Shown piece by piece: positions 20,147-28,482 of a stretch of DNA of 64,000 nt. The first letter of the stretch is position 1, and the number at the start of each line of letters is the position of its first letter. Both the position numbers and the translations under genes were made by a program. The notes under the pieces were generated by a model. The model saw only the letters and a program-made list of their open reading frames with translations. It was not told the DNA's origin and ran no database searches. The DNA lies in contig NZ_LSBB01000002.1 in NCBI RefSeq assembly GCF_001584335.1, positions 152,103-216,102 on the forward strand. The letters are read 5' to 3'. Source of the DNA: Bacillus atrophaeus (GTDB lineage: Bacteria > Bacillota > Bacilli > Bacillales > Bacillaceae).

Positions 20147-20172
20147 AAAAAACCTTCCTGCTCAGGAAGGAT
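20147..20172 (-). terminator. Terminator of the skf operon
   Basis: On the minus strand CCTTCCTG / CAGGAAGG is followed by a run of six T. It lies about 55 bp past the skfH stop and separates skf from the NRPS cluster. Confidence 0.82.
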
Positions 20173-20225
20173 CGTTTTAACATAATATTTCAACCGTTTG
20201 TCGCACTTACTTACGACGGAAAGAT

Positions 20226-20651
20226 TTATAAGCCTCTGATCTTTTTCACCATCTTATCCCAACCAACATCTCCCATTGTTTTAGCAACGATCTGACCATA
20301 TTGACTTAAGAGACAAAAGCTGGGGATGCCTTGTACGTGACAAGCTGTGACGATTTCATAGTTTTGGTCTAATACAATCGGAATAGTCATTCCCTTATCA
20401 AAAGCATACGTTGAAACAACCTCCATAGATTTCTCTTCTTCTATATAAGGAACATGCACTCCGATTATTTTCACATTCATATCCTTTATATCATGAAGAA
20501 CTTTGTCTGTTAATTGGTGACAGTTCGGACAGCTGATCGACCAAAAATAAAGAAGATGATATGTATCACTTGGAAATGTCAAATCATCTTGTGATTGATT
20601 CAACCAGGGTAAATGACTTGGCCATTCAGTCAACATTTGTTCAGCTTTCAT
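20226..20651 (-). CDS. skfH: Thioredoxin-like protein SkfH
   Basis: A 141-residue thioredoxin-fold protein with a CPNC active site (WSISCPNCHQLT, near residue 36) and a cis-proline segment (VQGIPSFCLL). It has no signal peptide or membrane anchor. In the skf system it is thought to form the Cys-Cys disulfide of the mature killing factor or to keep the precursor cysteines in the right redox state. It is the last gene of the operon, 4 bp after skfG, matching B. subtilis ybdE/skfH. Confidence 0.9.
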   Translation of the reverse strand: MKAEQMLTEWPSHLPWLNQSQDDLTFPSDTYHLLYFWSISCPNCHQLTDKVLHDIKDMNVKIIGVHVPYIEEEKSMEVVSTYAFDKGMTIPIVLDQNYEIVTACHVQGIPSFCLLSQYGQIVAKTMGDVGWDKMVKKIRGL

Positions 20652-20655
20652 CCTT

Positions 20656-21171
20656 TCAGTCCTCCTGATCTTTCAGCTGAAAAGCAATCAGCTTTCCTAA
20701 TGCCTCTTCAGCCGCAAACGGAGCAACCATTCCTGAAGGATGTTCATGCTCGCGTTTTAGGCACTCATACATCTTCGGTTCAATGTGAGACGGATCGATC
20801 CATGCAATACACCAAGATGCCCAAAAGCATGATTGTCCTTCACTATCTTGAGCGATTTTGATGACAAAGGGGAGGCTGGGTTTCCCAATTCTCATGAGTG
20901 AAATGGCCGCAGCCATTCTTGTATCTTCTGCATGACTTTTTAATAGACGTGATAGTTCTTCCGCTGCTTCACTCGCATCTTCCCCAAACTCACCTAAAAC
21001 AGCCGCAGCGATATTACGCAAAGAGCCTTCATCTTTTAAAGCCTCAACCAAAACAGGTATTGCATCTTTTCCTGACTTCTTTAGCTCCCCTATCGCTTGA
21101 ACAATTGTGATCTCATTTGTATTCGCTAAATTCTGAACAGATAACGACAATTCATCACCATTTGATTTCAT
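20656..21171 (-). CDS. skfG: HEAT-repeat-like protein SkfG
   Basis: A 171-residue soluble protein made of helical repeats (AIPVLVEALKDEGSLRNIAAAVLG, then SEAAEELSRLLKSHAEDTRMAAAISL) of the HEAT/PBS-lyase type. Its function in sporulation killing factor production is not defined; a scaffold or immunity-related role is a guess. I chose the ATG at 21171 after AGGAGAGGTG, the B. subtilis length; a start ten codons upstream has no ribosome site. It is adjacent to skfF and skfH in the same operon. Confidence 0.88.
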   Translation of the reverse strand: MKSNGDELSLSVQNLANTNEITIVQAIGELKKSGKDAIPVLVEALKDEGSLRNIAAAVLGEFGEDASEAAEELSRLLKSHAEDTRMAAAISLMRIGKPSLPFVIKIAQDSEGQSCFWASWCIAWIDPSHIEPKMYECLKREHEHPSGMVAPFAAEEALGKLIAFQLKDQED

Positions 21172-21221
21172 AAAAGAACACCTCTCCTCGTTTTCAAACA
21201 AACACTCTCCATATCAGTCCA

Positions 21222-22637
21222 CTATCTGAAACGATAAAACAGGCACCAACAAAGGCTTCCTACACAGACAACCACCATTAATGTATACCAACCAGCCGTC
21301 AGTAAATGAATGCCATACAAACAAATGCCACTCAACCCTAATGCCATAAAAAATGACTTGTAGTATTGAGGCAATGAAATCTTAAGATCTTTTCGACTTG
21401 TATTGGTAAAAGCAAATAGTCTTATTGTCATGAACCATATATATATCCCCAATCCATATACATACCAATAAACTAAATTATCAACTGCCATAAATGCAAT
21501 AGAGACACAGTAGAGAATAAACAACCAGACTGTATTCGTCAGCTCTAGAATAATGATTTTTTTCCAAAGGGCACCGGGGAATAAATGAAGGGTGCCTGAT
21601 TGAGAATGTCTGACAATTCCTGAATAATAGGAACTTAACATGACTGCCGAGACGATGAGAAAGAAAAGAAGATAAAACCATTCTGGATACATGAAAATGA
21701 CGACATAAAAGACGCCACTGAGCATGACCGTATGAATGCTATGAAAAAATAAATATTTTTTAACAAGCAACAGTTCCAACCACAGAAAAGACCAAATGCC
21801 ATTTAGACCTTGTAAGCCCCACCAAGTCGTTTTTGGTTTCTGTATCATTTGACCTGAACCAAATTGACGTTCTTGAAATTCCTCCCAGAATTCAGCTTCT
21901 TTCACCAACGATTCCTTCATTTCTACCTGACTGCTCGTAAAAGCAATTGTCATAAAAGAGACTGTGATGATCCCAATAAATACAACCACATACAACGGTG
22001 ACAATGTATCAAACACTACTCCCACGCCACTAATAAAACGGCCAATGCCCTCCCATATCTCAGATGAATGTTGGAGAAAGAAGAAGTGATAAAGACATAT
22101 GGAGTAAATGCCTAACATTAGAAGAAAGACTGAAACGTATACCCTTTTCATTTTCTTCACTGTTCTGGCACAAGAGACCGACATCAACCACACTTCAGCG
22201 ATAAAAAAGAGCCCTACAAAAATTATGGATCGGCCTAGTAAATTGATATGCTCACCAGACAGAAGCACAATTAATACATCACCGAATATGGCTGAGATGA
22301 TCCAAAGCAACGCCTTCCAAGTGACGCTGAAAAATAAAACACTATACACAACTTTTGAAAAAGATGTGGCAGTGCCATAAAGCCATATAATATCTGCCAT
22401 TTGACTTGGTAATCGATTTGAAAAAAGTCCAAATGCCGTATAAAGGATAAAAACACCTGTAAGTACCCAACCAGCAATACTCATATCCCATGTCGTAGAT
22501 CTAGAAACAAAACTTACTTGAAATCCGATGGCCCCAATAAAAAGGAGCATGATCAAAAAAGGCATTTTTTTTTCCTGACCTTGACTGACAAAACGCCTTT
22601 TTGACTGAAGCCATAAAAAAGAAATGATATTATTCAT
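21222..22637 (-). CDS. skfF: ABC transporter permease SkfF
   Basis: A 471-residue integral membrane protein with about 10 hydrophobic segments in two blocks separated by a charged loop (VEMKESLVKEAEFWEEFQERQ). It is the permease partner of the SkfE ATPase; the pair exports the killing factor and gives the producer immunity (known for B. subtilis SkfEF). Its start overlaps the end of skfE by 8 bp, so the two are translationally coupled. No signal of truncation. Confidence 0.9.
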   Translation of the reverse strand: MNNIISFLWLQSKRRFVSQGQEKKMPFLIMLLFIGAIGFQVSFVSRSTTWDMSIAGWVLTGVFILYTAFGLFSNRLPSQMADIIWLYGTATSFSKVVYSVLFFSVTWKALLWIISAIFGDVLIVLLSGEHINLLGRSIIFVGLFFIAEVWLMSVSCARTVKKMKRVYVSVFLLMLGIYSICLYHFFFLQHSSEIWEGIGRFISGVGVVFDTLSPLYVVVFIGIITVSFMTIAFTSSQVEMKESLVKEAEFWEEFQERQFGSGQMIQKPKTTWWGLQGLNGIWSFLWLELLLVKKYLFFHSIHTVMLSGVFYVVIFMYPEWFYLLFFLIVSAVMLSSYYSGIVRHSQSGTLHLFPGALWKKIIILELTNTVWLFILYCVSIAFMAVDNLVYWYVYGLGIYIWFMTIRLFAFTNTSRKDLKISLPQYYKSFFMALGLSGICLYGIHLLTAGWYTLMVVVCVGSLCWCLFYRFR

Positions 22638-23352
22638 CTGACCATTCCCCCAGAAGACGAATCACTTCTTTTCTCCATTCCGTTTGTTCTTCTTCGAATT
22701 GAGGAACATACAAATTCTGCATGAGTTTGCCGTCTCTAATTAATATCACCCTGTCTGCTGTCTCTAAAACAAACTCTAGACTATGAGTTGATACAAATGC
22801 TGAGCATCCTTGATCGGTTTTGGTTTTTAACCAGTTAGAGAGCCACTGTTTTGATGGGATATCAAGGCCCACAGTCGGTTCGTCTAATATATACAGCAAA
22901 GCGTCTTGAACAATCGCCCCCGCCAAGACAACCCGCTGCTTTTGGCCTCTTGACAGCTGACCACACAATTGGTTTGCTTTTTCCTCCAAGTGCACTTCCT
23001 TCAATGCATGATAAACCCTTTCTTTTACATCCTTTTTACCTGGATGATACCCTCTTGCCCTGAACTGAATATGTTCAGCAGCGGTTAAAGCGGGATACAG
23101 ATATGGCTGATCAGGAATAAGCGCGACTTTTTTTTGAACATTTATATGTCCTGGAGGAGAACCCTCAATGAGGATTTCTCCTTTATCCGGCTTATAGAGA
23201 CCTGTCAAACATCGAATTGTCGTTGTTTTTCCAGCTCCATTTGGTCCCAATAGCGCCACGATTTCTCCTCGTTGAATTGAGAAAGACAATTGTTCAACTC
23301 CATCACCATTCCGATAGCATTTGCTTAAATTTTGCACTTGCATCAATTGCAT
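22630..23352 (-). CDS. skfE: ABC transporter ATP-binding protein SkfE
   Basis: A 240-residue ABC ATPase. Walker A is GPNGAGKTTT (about residues 36-45), the Q-loop is IPDQPYL, the signature is LSRGQKQR, Walker B is LLYILDEPTVGLD and the switch histidine is in STHSLEF. With SkfF it exports the killing factor and protects the producer. The ATG at 23352 follows AGGAGAAGATTTG; a TTG directly before it is also open. The gene lies 18 bp after skfC. Confidence 0.93.
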   Translation of the reverse strand: MQLMQVQNLSKCYRNGDGVEQLSFSIQRGEIVALLGPNGAGKTTTIRCLTGLYKPDKGEILIEGSPPGHINVQKKVALIPDQPYLYPALTAAEHIQFRARGYHPGKKDVKERVYHALKEVHLEEKANQLCGQLSRGQKQRVVLAGAIVQDALLYILDEPTVGLDIPSKQWLSNWLKTKTDQGCSAFVSTHSLEFVLETADRVILIRDGKLMQNLYVPQFEEEQTEWRKEVIRLLGEWSDE

Positions 23353-23370
23353 CAAATCTTCTCCTAATCA

Positions 23371-24861
23371 TTAGAGTGAAGTATGCTTTAGCTGATCATG
23401 ATGCATATGTTTCTGAAGCTTAAACTGCCACAGCGGCATACAGACGAGTACTAAATTATGAATGAAATGAGCTGCTAATACACAAATAAAACCAAATTTG
23501 ATAAAGAGAACTCCCAGAAAGCAACCGAATATAAATAGATGCAGCCAACGTATCCACCTTGGGTCATATCCAGTTACTTGGTGCATCACCGCCCATAAAA
23601 AGGAAGATACAATAATGGAGATGATGATATTTCCACTCATCCACCAAATGACTGGAATCATTAACAGCCGATAGATGACCTCTTCTCCAATTGAACTTTG
23701 TATGCTCATATTCAATCCTTGCCTAAAGGTAAAACCTGATAGAAAGACAGTTCGGTTAGAAAGCTCAGGAGAAATTCGTAAATAATGCTTTTTCTCCAAT
23801 AAGTTAAACAGCAGAGAAGTCACTCCCAAACTAATGAGCCCTGCTCCTATTCCATAGAAAATCTGAACCATTGGTTGTTCAAACGTTTTCCATCCAAAAT
23901 CACCAGCAAGCGCATTTCCTGCCAATGAACATATAAATACTACAAATCCTGTTAATAATCCTGTAAGAAGTGTAGACAAAACGCCTAATAAACTGACCGT
24001 TTTGACACTCATTCTTGCATCATAAGCATTTACAATTGTCAATTGAATATCTTCTTTCAGCGTCAATGACTGGCATATTATAATCAACAAACCCAGAACA
24101 AGACTGAAGATTATGCTTGTTTGAACATCCATAAATACAAGGATGAGAATCGCAAGGATCATCGCTAAAGCTGAACCCAGCATACCAGATACTCCGAATG
24201 TCGATTCCACTTGTTCATCTCGAATGACTTTATTCATTTGATCAGTTAGTATTTCTTGTTCAGTACCAATATAAGAAATTCGGCCGCCCTGTAATTCAAC
24301 AGTCACCTTGAGCCGAATATCTCCCGCTTCCGCTATGTACCAATAAGTACTGACCTCTCGAAAATCCTCCTCTTTTTTACCAGTACCAGTCATATTTGCT
24401 TTAGACCAAAGTCCATCAGGTGAAGCCATTAACCTCTGCTTGAGTGTCTCTGGAGAAACTTGTTCGAACTTCCCCGAAAGGGACTTTTTCGGAACATCCG
24501 CATAAAAAAAAGTGATTTCTCGATTGGCATTGACACCAACTACAAATGATTGATTTTGGTGAACGAAACGGACTCTCCATGATTCAACCAATCCAACATC
24601 ATATAAAACCTTTCTATTTTTCTTAAGTATGCCTAAGTGATGAAGTTTATTCACTGTATCGTGGTCATACCAATATACCGAATAAAAATCCCAGTTCTCT
24701 ACATCAATCCCAACAAACTCTTTTATAAATTGAATGCTTATTTCTTTTGCCTCATCTTTGCTTAAGAGTAGTGAAGCAATTGTTGGGGGTTTGAATTTAA
24801 TAAATAACAGTAATCCAACAACCGCTAAAATACTCCAGAACACCAATGATAGACTATTCAT
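23371..24861 (-). CDS. skfC: CPBP-family membrane protease SkfC (intact, unsplit)
   Basis: A 496-residue membrane protein with an N-terminal anchor, an extracytoplasmic region of about 190 residues, and a C-terminal CAAX-protease/bacteriocin-processing (CPBP) domain with about eight membrane segments. The CPBP motifs are intact: EEVIYR, FLWAVMH and AAHFIHN. It is thought to remove the SkfA leader and perhaps close the ring. It was first annotated in strain 168 as two genes, ybcS and ybcT; here it is one uninterrupted frame. It overlaps the skfB stop by 4 bp (ATGA). Confidence 0.9.
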   Translation of the reverse strand: MNSLSLVFWSILAVVGLLLFIKFKPPTIASLLLSKDEAKEISIQFIKEFVGIDVENWDFYSVYWYDHDTVNKLHHLGILKKNRKVLYDVGLVESWRVRFVHQNQSFVVGVNANREITFFYADVPKKSLSGKFEQVSPETLKQRLMASPDGLWSKANMTGTGKKEEDFREVSTYWYIAEAGDIRLKVTVELQGGRISYIGTEQEILTDQMNKVIRDEQVESTFGVSGMLGSALAMILAILILVFMDVQTSIIFSLVLGLLIIICQSLTLKEDIQLTIVNAYDARMSVKTVSLLGVLSTLLTGLLTGFVVFICSLAGNALAGDFGWKTFEQPMVQIFYGIGAGLISLGVTSLLFNLLEKKHYLRISPELSNRTVFLSGFTFRQGLNMSIQSSIGEEVIYRLLMIPVIWWMSGNIIISIIVSSFLWAVMHQVTGYDPRWIRWLHLFIFGCFLGVLFIKFGFICVLAAHFIHNLVLVCMPLWQFKLQKHMHHDQLKHTSL

Positions 24862-26090
24862 TCCTGAATCCCTGCCTTGACTTCTTTTTGAAAAGGCAAG
24901 TCCGGTTCAGATAGCTCAATTTTCCCTATACATTTGCAATTTTTAGCTTCACATTTTAACTGAAGCAAACGAGCAGGTGAACCAATGTCCGCCATGCTAT
25001 CTTCTAAAATATGCCCTAGCGGCAAATCTTCTAATTGGCAAGGAGTTACGTATCCATCTGCTCTTATATACCAAGCAAGATATCCTGGTGTACAAAAATC
25101 TGTTGTGAAAGAACTCTCTTCGTGCTCCCAATCAATTATATTCAGGCAATCTCCCCATTTATGACGTGCTTCCCTAAGCTGCATTTGAACCATTTCTTCA
25201 AAATCAATATCCAAAGCCTTATAGCCTTCTGTCGCACGTCCAACAGATAACGTTTTTCCTGCACGAAAGATAAAAGCACCCGCATTGGCACATTGCTCCA
25301 CCACATCTGATACTTCATCAGCATTGGACTCATTAATGGTCATAGCGACAATCACTGGAATGTTTGCTTCTGATAATTTTTTAATGGTATTCATACTTTC
25401 TTTAAAGCCGCCTTTTCTGCCTCTTAATTGGTCATGTGTATCATCCATACCATCAATACTAATCTGTACAGAAACATTGCCTAAGTAACTGAGTAATTCA
25501 ACTTCGTCATCTCGCCAGTTCAATCCATTACTAAATACATTCACATTGGTAAACAACGAACTTGCAGCAACGACTAATTCTTTAAACCCTTTGATCAGCT
25601 TTGCTTCACCCCCGGTCAGCGTAATATCAGCAACTCCATGGGCTGCTAGCTTTTGCATAACCAATATCCATTGTTCACTAGATAGTTCCTGAGGATATGG
25701 TTTACCTGAGCTGGCATAGCAAAATGAACAGCTTAAATTACAAGCATTTGTCAACTGCAAGGTACAACTAATAGGTAAATATGAATCTAGCGAACCCGAA
25801 ACGTGTAAAGGCTGATCTAACAGCCCTTCCGTCCAAGCCTCCGTAAATGGATGGGCACTAAGCTCTTCTTTTAATTGTTCAGCACTCATCTCTTCTTTTT
25901 TCATAATCTCCCAAATACGTGCCGTTTTATGAAGGTTTTTGTTTTTTGATAACAAAAACGCCAACTGTGCTCCACGGCCACTGAGTCTAAAATAAAACAT
26001 ACTTTTTCTATCAATCATTACAGCACCATGAGGCTGTAAATGAACCGCTAACTCGGGCAAATCAAAATCTTTAACACGATCATTTGACAT
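24858..26090 (-). CDS. skfB: Radical SAM sactisynthase SkfB
   Basis: A 410-residue radical SAM enzyme that forms the thioether between Cys4 sulfur and the Met12 alpha-carbon of the SkfA core. The SAM-cluster motif is C117-x3-C121-x2-C124 (ACNLSCSFCYASS), followed by the TGGEA box. The C-terminal auxiliary cluster region has the cysteines of FCTPGYLAW, YVTPCQLED and CEAKNCKCIG. The N-terminal ~100 residues form the peptide-recognition region. Same length and cysteine positions as B. subtilis SkfB. It lies 66 bp after skfA, separated by a long hairpin. Confidence 0.95.
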   Translation of the reverse strand: MSNDRVKDFDLPELAVHLQPHGAVMIDRKSMFYFRLSGRGAQLAFLLSKNKNLHKTARIWEIMKKEEMSAEQLKEELSAHPFTEAWTEGLLDQPLHVSGSLDSYLPISCTLQLTNACNLSCSFCYASSGKPYPQELSSEQWILVMQKLAAHGVADITLTGGEAKLIKGFKELVVAASSLFTNVNVFSNGLNWRDDEVELLSYLGNVSVQISIDGMDDTHDQLRGRKGGFKESMNTIKKLSEANIPVIVAMTINESNADEVSDVVEQCANAGAFIFRAGKTLSVGRATEGYKALDIDFEEMVQMQLREARHKWGDCLNIIDWEHEESSFTTDFCTPGYLAWYIRADGYVTPCQLEDLPLGHILEDSMADIGSPARLLQLKCEAKNCKCIGKIELSEPDLPFQKEVKAGIQE

Positions 26091-26106
26091 ATAAAATCCC
26101 CCTTAA

Positions 26107-26151
26107 GAGAAAATAAGGAGTATAAGCAAATATGCTCAACTCCCTATTCTC
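26107..26151 (-). terminator. Hairpin between skfA and skfB (attenuator or mRNA stabiliser)
   Basis: On the minus strand GAGAATAGGGAGT pairs with ACTCCTTATTTTCTC, with an inner GAGCA/TGCTT stem. It lies directly after the skfA stop and lacks a strong U-run, consistent with partial termination or 3'-end protection that favours a short skfA transcript over the full operon mRNA. Confidence 0.65.
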
Positions 26152-26156
26152 AAATG

Positions 26157-26324
26157 TTAAATAGCTTTCATTGCAGGATGCGGAAGTGCACAAACACGTG
26201 TCATAGCAATACTCTTCGAGGCCCAACAGCCCATACAGCCAGCAGCCTTCACAATCGAAGTACCTCCCGGCTTCATAAGGCCTTTTTTACTCACAGATTC
26301 CCATTCTTTTTGGTTTCTTTTCAT
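26157..26324 (-). CDS. skfA: Sporulation killing factor precursor SkfA (sactipeptide)
   Basis: A 55-residue RiPP precursor. The leader MKRNQKEWESVSKKG...KAAG (29 residues) is followed by a 26-residue core starting CMGCWASKSIAMTRVC. In B. subtilis the core is made head-to-tail cyclic, with a Cys4-Met12 thioether made by SkfB and a Cys1-Cys16 disulfide; all these residues are present. Compared with the 168 sequence as I remember it, the core differs only by Lys for Arg at position 24 (PHPAMKAI). The ATG at 26324 has a perfect AGGAGGT site; a longer open frame upstream is not needed. SKF lyses sibling cells that have not entered sporulation. Confidence 0.95.
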   Translation of the reverse strand: MKRNQKEWESVSKKGLMKPGGTSIVKAAGCMGCWASKSIAMTRVCALPHPAMKAI

Positions 26325-26401
26325 AAGTAAACCTCCTCTCAATTTTTGCATAGAGTCTATTGGCATAGCTTCCATGCGATACGATAATACCAGATTGCAA
26401 T

Positions 26402-26503
26402 TGTCGAAGTAAGGGGAATTTTGTATTTTATCCTAAAATTTTCATTAAATAACTATAATTAGAATTTATTTTATTGATTCTTTATAATAGAAAAATGTCG
26501 ACA
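26402..26503. promoter_or_regulatory. Spo0A boxes upstream of skfA
   Basis: TGTCGAA at 26402-26408 is a perfect 0A box, and the palindrome TGTCGACA at 26496-26503 gives near-matches on both strands. This agrees with known activation of skf by Spo0A~P at the start of sporulation. Confidence 0.65.
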
Positions 26504-26584
26504 AGAAATTAAAAAAACGCCAAAACGGCGACTCATTTTGATATAAATACCGATGGCTAATAGAATGCCAAACATAGTCTCCAT
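26471..26584 (-). CDS. Small hydrophobic ORF or membrane-protein remnant
   Basis: A 37-codon frame (METMFGILLAIGIYIKMSRR...) encoding one membrane-spanning stretch and a basic tail. There is no good ribosome site, and the open frame continues upstream of the ATG with protein-like sequence (LYVQLFYVYSFGLSEK) before a stop, so it looks more like the end of a decayed membrane-protein gene than a functional small protein. It overlaps a 0A box upstream of skfA. Confidence 0.25.
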   Translation of the reverse strand: METMFGILLAIGIYIKMSRRFGVFLISCRHFSIIKNQ

Positions 26585-26689
26585 TTTTTCGGATAACCCG
26601 AAACTATACACGTAAAATAGTTGTACGTATAGAAAGCTATGTGTTAACGATGGTTATATTTTTTAAAAAAAGCAGCCTCATCGGGGCCT

Positions 26690-26770
26690 TAAGAAATCTC
26701 TTTCAGCTTCAGTGCGCCTTCGACACATACAGAACGATGTCGGCCCTTGGAAGGCTTATGGACGGACTTT
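26690..26770 (-). pseudogene. ybcM: glmS-related fragment (ybcM remnant, copy A)
   Basis: On the minus strand it encodes [13 protein letters not shown] followed by a stop; the same 13 residues occur in GlmS of this window (near 35960), with similar DNA. In B. subtilis ybcM, a short GlmS-like gene, lies between ybcL and skfA, so this is probably its remnant. Only about 50 bp remain recognisable. Confidence 0.6.
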
Positions 26771-26783
26771 GAACAGCTTGTAA

Positions 26784-26814
26784 AAAACACCCGCTTGTAT
26801 TTACGAGCGGATGT
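26784..26814 (-). terminator. Terminator after ybcL
   Basis: On the minus strand ACATCCGCT / AGCGGGTGT is followed by six T. A closely related hairpin recurs at 28882-28913. Confidence 0.75.
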
Positions 26815-26868
26815 TAGATCTTTCAAAATGAACCTAGTGAATTTTAAGAAGTAAAACAAAGCAGTGTC

Positions 26869-28041
26869 TTATTGATTGATATCTTTTAGCGCCTGTTTCG
26901 GTTGTGAATTAAATATCATCAATGATGCAATAATTGCAATCATAACCCCTAATGCACCAATCCAAGTAATCGAGGCCAATGATACGTTTTCTACAAAAAC
27001 CCCTCCTATTCCTGCGCCGACTGCCATGGCTAATTGCATCATTGATTGATTAATGCTAAGCAAAACACCTGACATTTCCGGTTCTATTGTAGCCAGGTGA
27101 AATTGCTGTGTCGGACCGGTAGACCATGCGGCAAACGACCATAATATCAGAATCACCAACACTCCGATATAGGAATGGGTGACAAGTGACAGCAGAATCA
27201 GTGTGACGATATGCAATGTCATCCCGCCAACGAGTGTAAAGGGCACTCCCCATTTATCGGTGCTATATCCCCCAAACTTTGATCCAACCAAACTGGCAAA
27301 TCCAAATATAAGCAAAACACCGCTAAGCAGCTTGCCGCTTATTCCTGAAATGTTCAAGAGATACGGTGACAAATAGGTATAAGCAACAGAATATCCCCCG
27401 AGCCAGAAGAAAGTGATTGATAATCCCATCGCTACTTTCCGTTTTTTGAAAAGGGCAAGCTGTTGAAGCAAAGGTACGGGCTTATCTCCTTCAGTATGCG
27501 GAAGAGTAAAGAATATAACGGCCATTGCGATCAATCCCAACAAAGCAATTGCACCAAATACAGACTTCCAGCCTAATGCTGTTGCTATCAATCTTCCAAG
27601 CGGAACACCAATGATTAAAGAAGCGGTAAATCCCATAACGACCGTAGCGATGGCACTGCCCTGCTTCCCTTCCGGCGCAATCTTAGCGGCAATCGTTAAT
27701 GCGGTGACAACAACAACACCTGCTCCCATCGCCATAATGATCCGTGCTGCAATAAACCATCCATAACCAGGCAGGACAAAGGCCAAGATATTGCCGAACA
27801 CAAACAAACCGAGAGCATACATCATCAATCTGCGTCTATCCATACTTGCTGTCAATGCCATAAGTACGGGTGTAGAAAGAGCATATACAAGTGAAAAGAT
27901 TGTAATGAGCTGGCCCGCGGCAGCCAAGGTTATCCCGAGTGTATGAGCAATGTGATCCAAAATTCCGGAAATGATGTACTCTGAAGTTCCGACTAAAAAG
28001 CTGACAATGGCTAAAATATATATTTTCCAGGTGTTAGACAT
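26869..28041 (-). CDS. ybcL: MFS efflux transporter YbcL
   Basis: A 390-residue major facilitator with 12 membrane segments of the DHA1/AraJ-like drug exporter group. It shows the opening FLVGTSEYIISGIL, the cytoplasmic loop basic motif after TM2 (MDRRRLMMYALG) and the TM5 antiporter region (GFTASLIIGVPLGR). It is probably an efflux pump; the substrate is unknown. It is 131 bp downstream of the ArsR regulator ybzH, and its promoter region carries two copies of the operator also found at ybzH, so YbzH very likely represses it. RBS AAGGAG is present. A terminator follows at 26784-26814. Confidence 0.88.
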   Translation of the reverse strand: MSNTWKIYILAIVSFLVGTSEYIISGILDHIAHTLGITLAAAGQLITIFSLVYALSTPVLMALTASMDRRRLMMYALGLFVFGNILAFVLPGYGWFIAARIIMAMGAGVVVVTALTIAAKIAPEGKQGSAIATVVMGFTASLIIGVPLGRLIATALGWKSVFGAIALLGLIAMAVIFFTLPHTEGDKPVPLLQQLALFKKRKVAMGLSITFFWLGGYSVAYTYLSPYLLNISGISGKLLSGVLLIFGFASLVGSKFGGYSTDKWGVPFTLVGGMTLHIVTLILLSLVTHSYIGVLVILILWSFAAWSTGPTQQFHLATIEPEMSGVLLSINQSMMQLAMAVGAGIGGVFVENVSLASITWIGALGVMIAIIASLMIFNSQPKQALKDINQ

Positions 28042-28072
28042 AAACGTTCACTCCTTAATCATTAATAAAACT

Positions 28073-28136
28073 ACATATCACGAAATAACGATATGTTAAT
28101 TTTAAAAAATAAACACATCGTAATATGTCGATATGT
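28073..28136. promoter_or_regulatory. Two YbzH-type operators at the ybcL promoter
   Basis: ACATATC-N10-GATATGT at 28073-28096 is a perfect inverted repeat lying over a minus-strand promoter (-35 TTAACA, 16 bp, -10 TATGTA). A second copy with an imperfect left half (ACACATC-N10-GATATGT) lies at 28113-28136. The same ATATC-N10-GATAT pattern covers the ybzH promoter. Confidence 0.65.
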
Positions 28137-28143
28137 TTGATGT

Positions 28144-28172
28144 AAAAATAAACATCTTTTGATGTTTATTTT
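28144..28172. terminator. Terminator after ybzH
   Basis: AAAAATAAACATC / GATGTTTATTTTT hairpin with a four-base loop, immediately after the ybzH stop on the minus strand. Confidence 0.8.
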
Positions 28173-28475
28173 TTAAATCTCTGTTTTAAGAAAGTCAGCA
28201 AGTTTCCCAATGGCTTCTTCATCTCTTTTGTAATACGTGTACTTTCCGATTCGTTCCGCCTTAATCAGGCCGGCTCTTAAAAGGATGGTGAGATATTGGG
28301 AAGCCGTTGATTGCGTCATTTTCAATTTGTCTGTTATTTGACTGACACATACCCCGATTGTATTCATATCAATCCCTTCATGGGGTGCAAAATGACGATC
28401 AGGCTCCTTCAGCCATTGTAAAATTTGCAGCCTTGATTCATTTGATAAGGCTTTGAATACTTCAATTGGTTCCAT
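28173..28475 (-). CDS. ybzH: ArsR-family transcriptional regulator YbzH
   Basis: A 100-residue winged-helix repressor of the ArsR/SmtB family. It has the opening helix MEPIEVFKALSNESRLQIL, the recognition helix TQSTASQYLTILLRAGLI and the wing ERIGKYTYYKRDEEA. No typical ArsR metal-binding cysteine pair is present, so the signal may not be a metal. The open frame extends 16 codons upstream, but that stretch contains a near-consensus promoter (TTGACA-16-TATAAT), so I placed the start at 28475, which also gives the B. subtilis length. The start lies seven bases after the -10, so the mRNA may be leaderless. It likely represses itself and ybcL. Confidence 0.82.
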   Translation of the reverse strand: MEPIEVFKALSNESRLQILQWLKEPDRHFAPHEGIDMNTIGVCVSQITDKLKMTQSTASQYLTILLRAGLIKAERIGKYTYYKRDEEAIGKLADFLKTEI

Positions 28476-28482
28476 ATCGATT

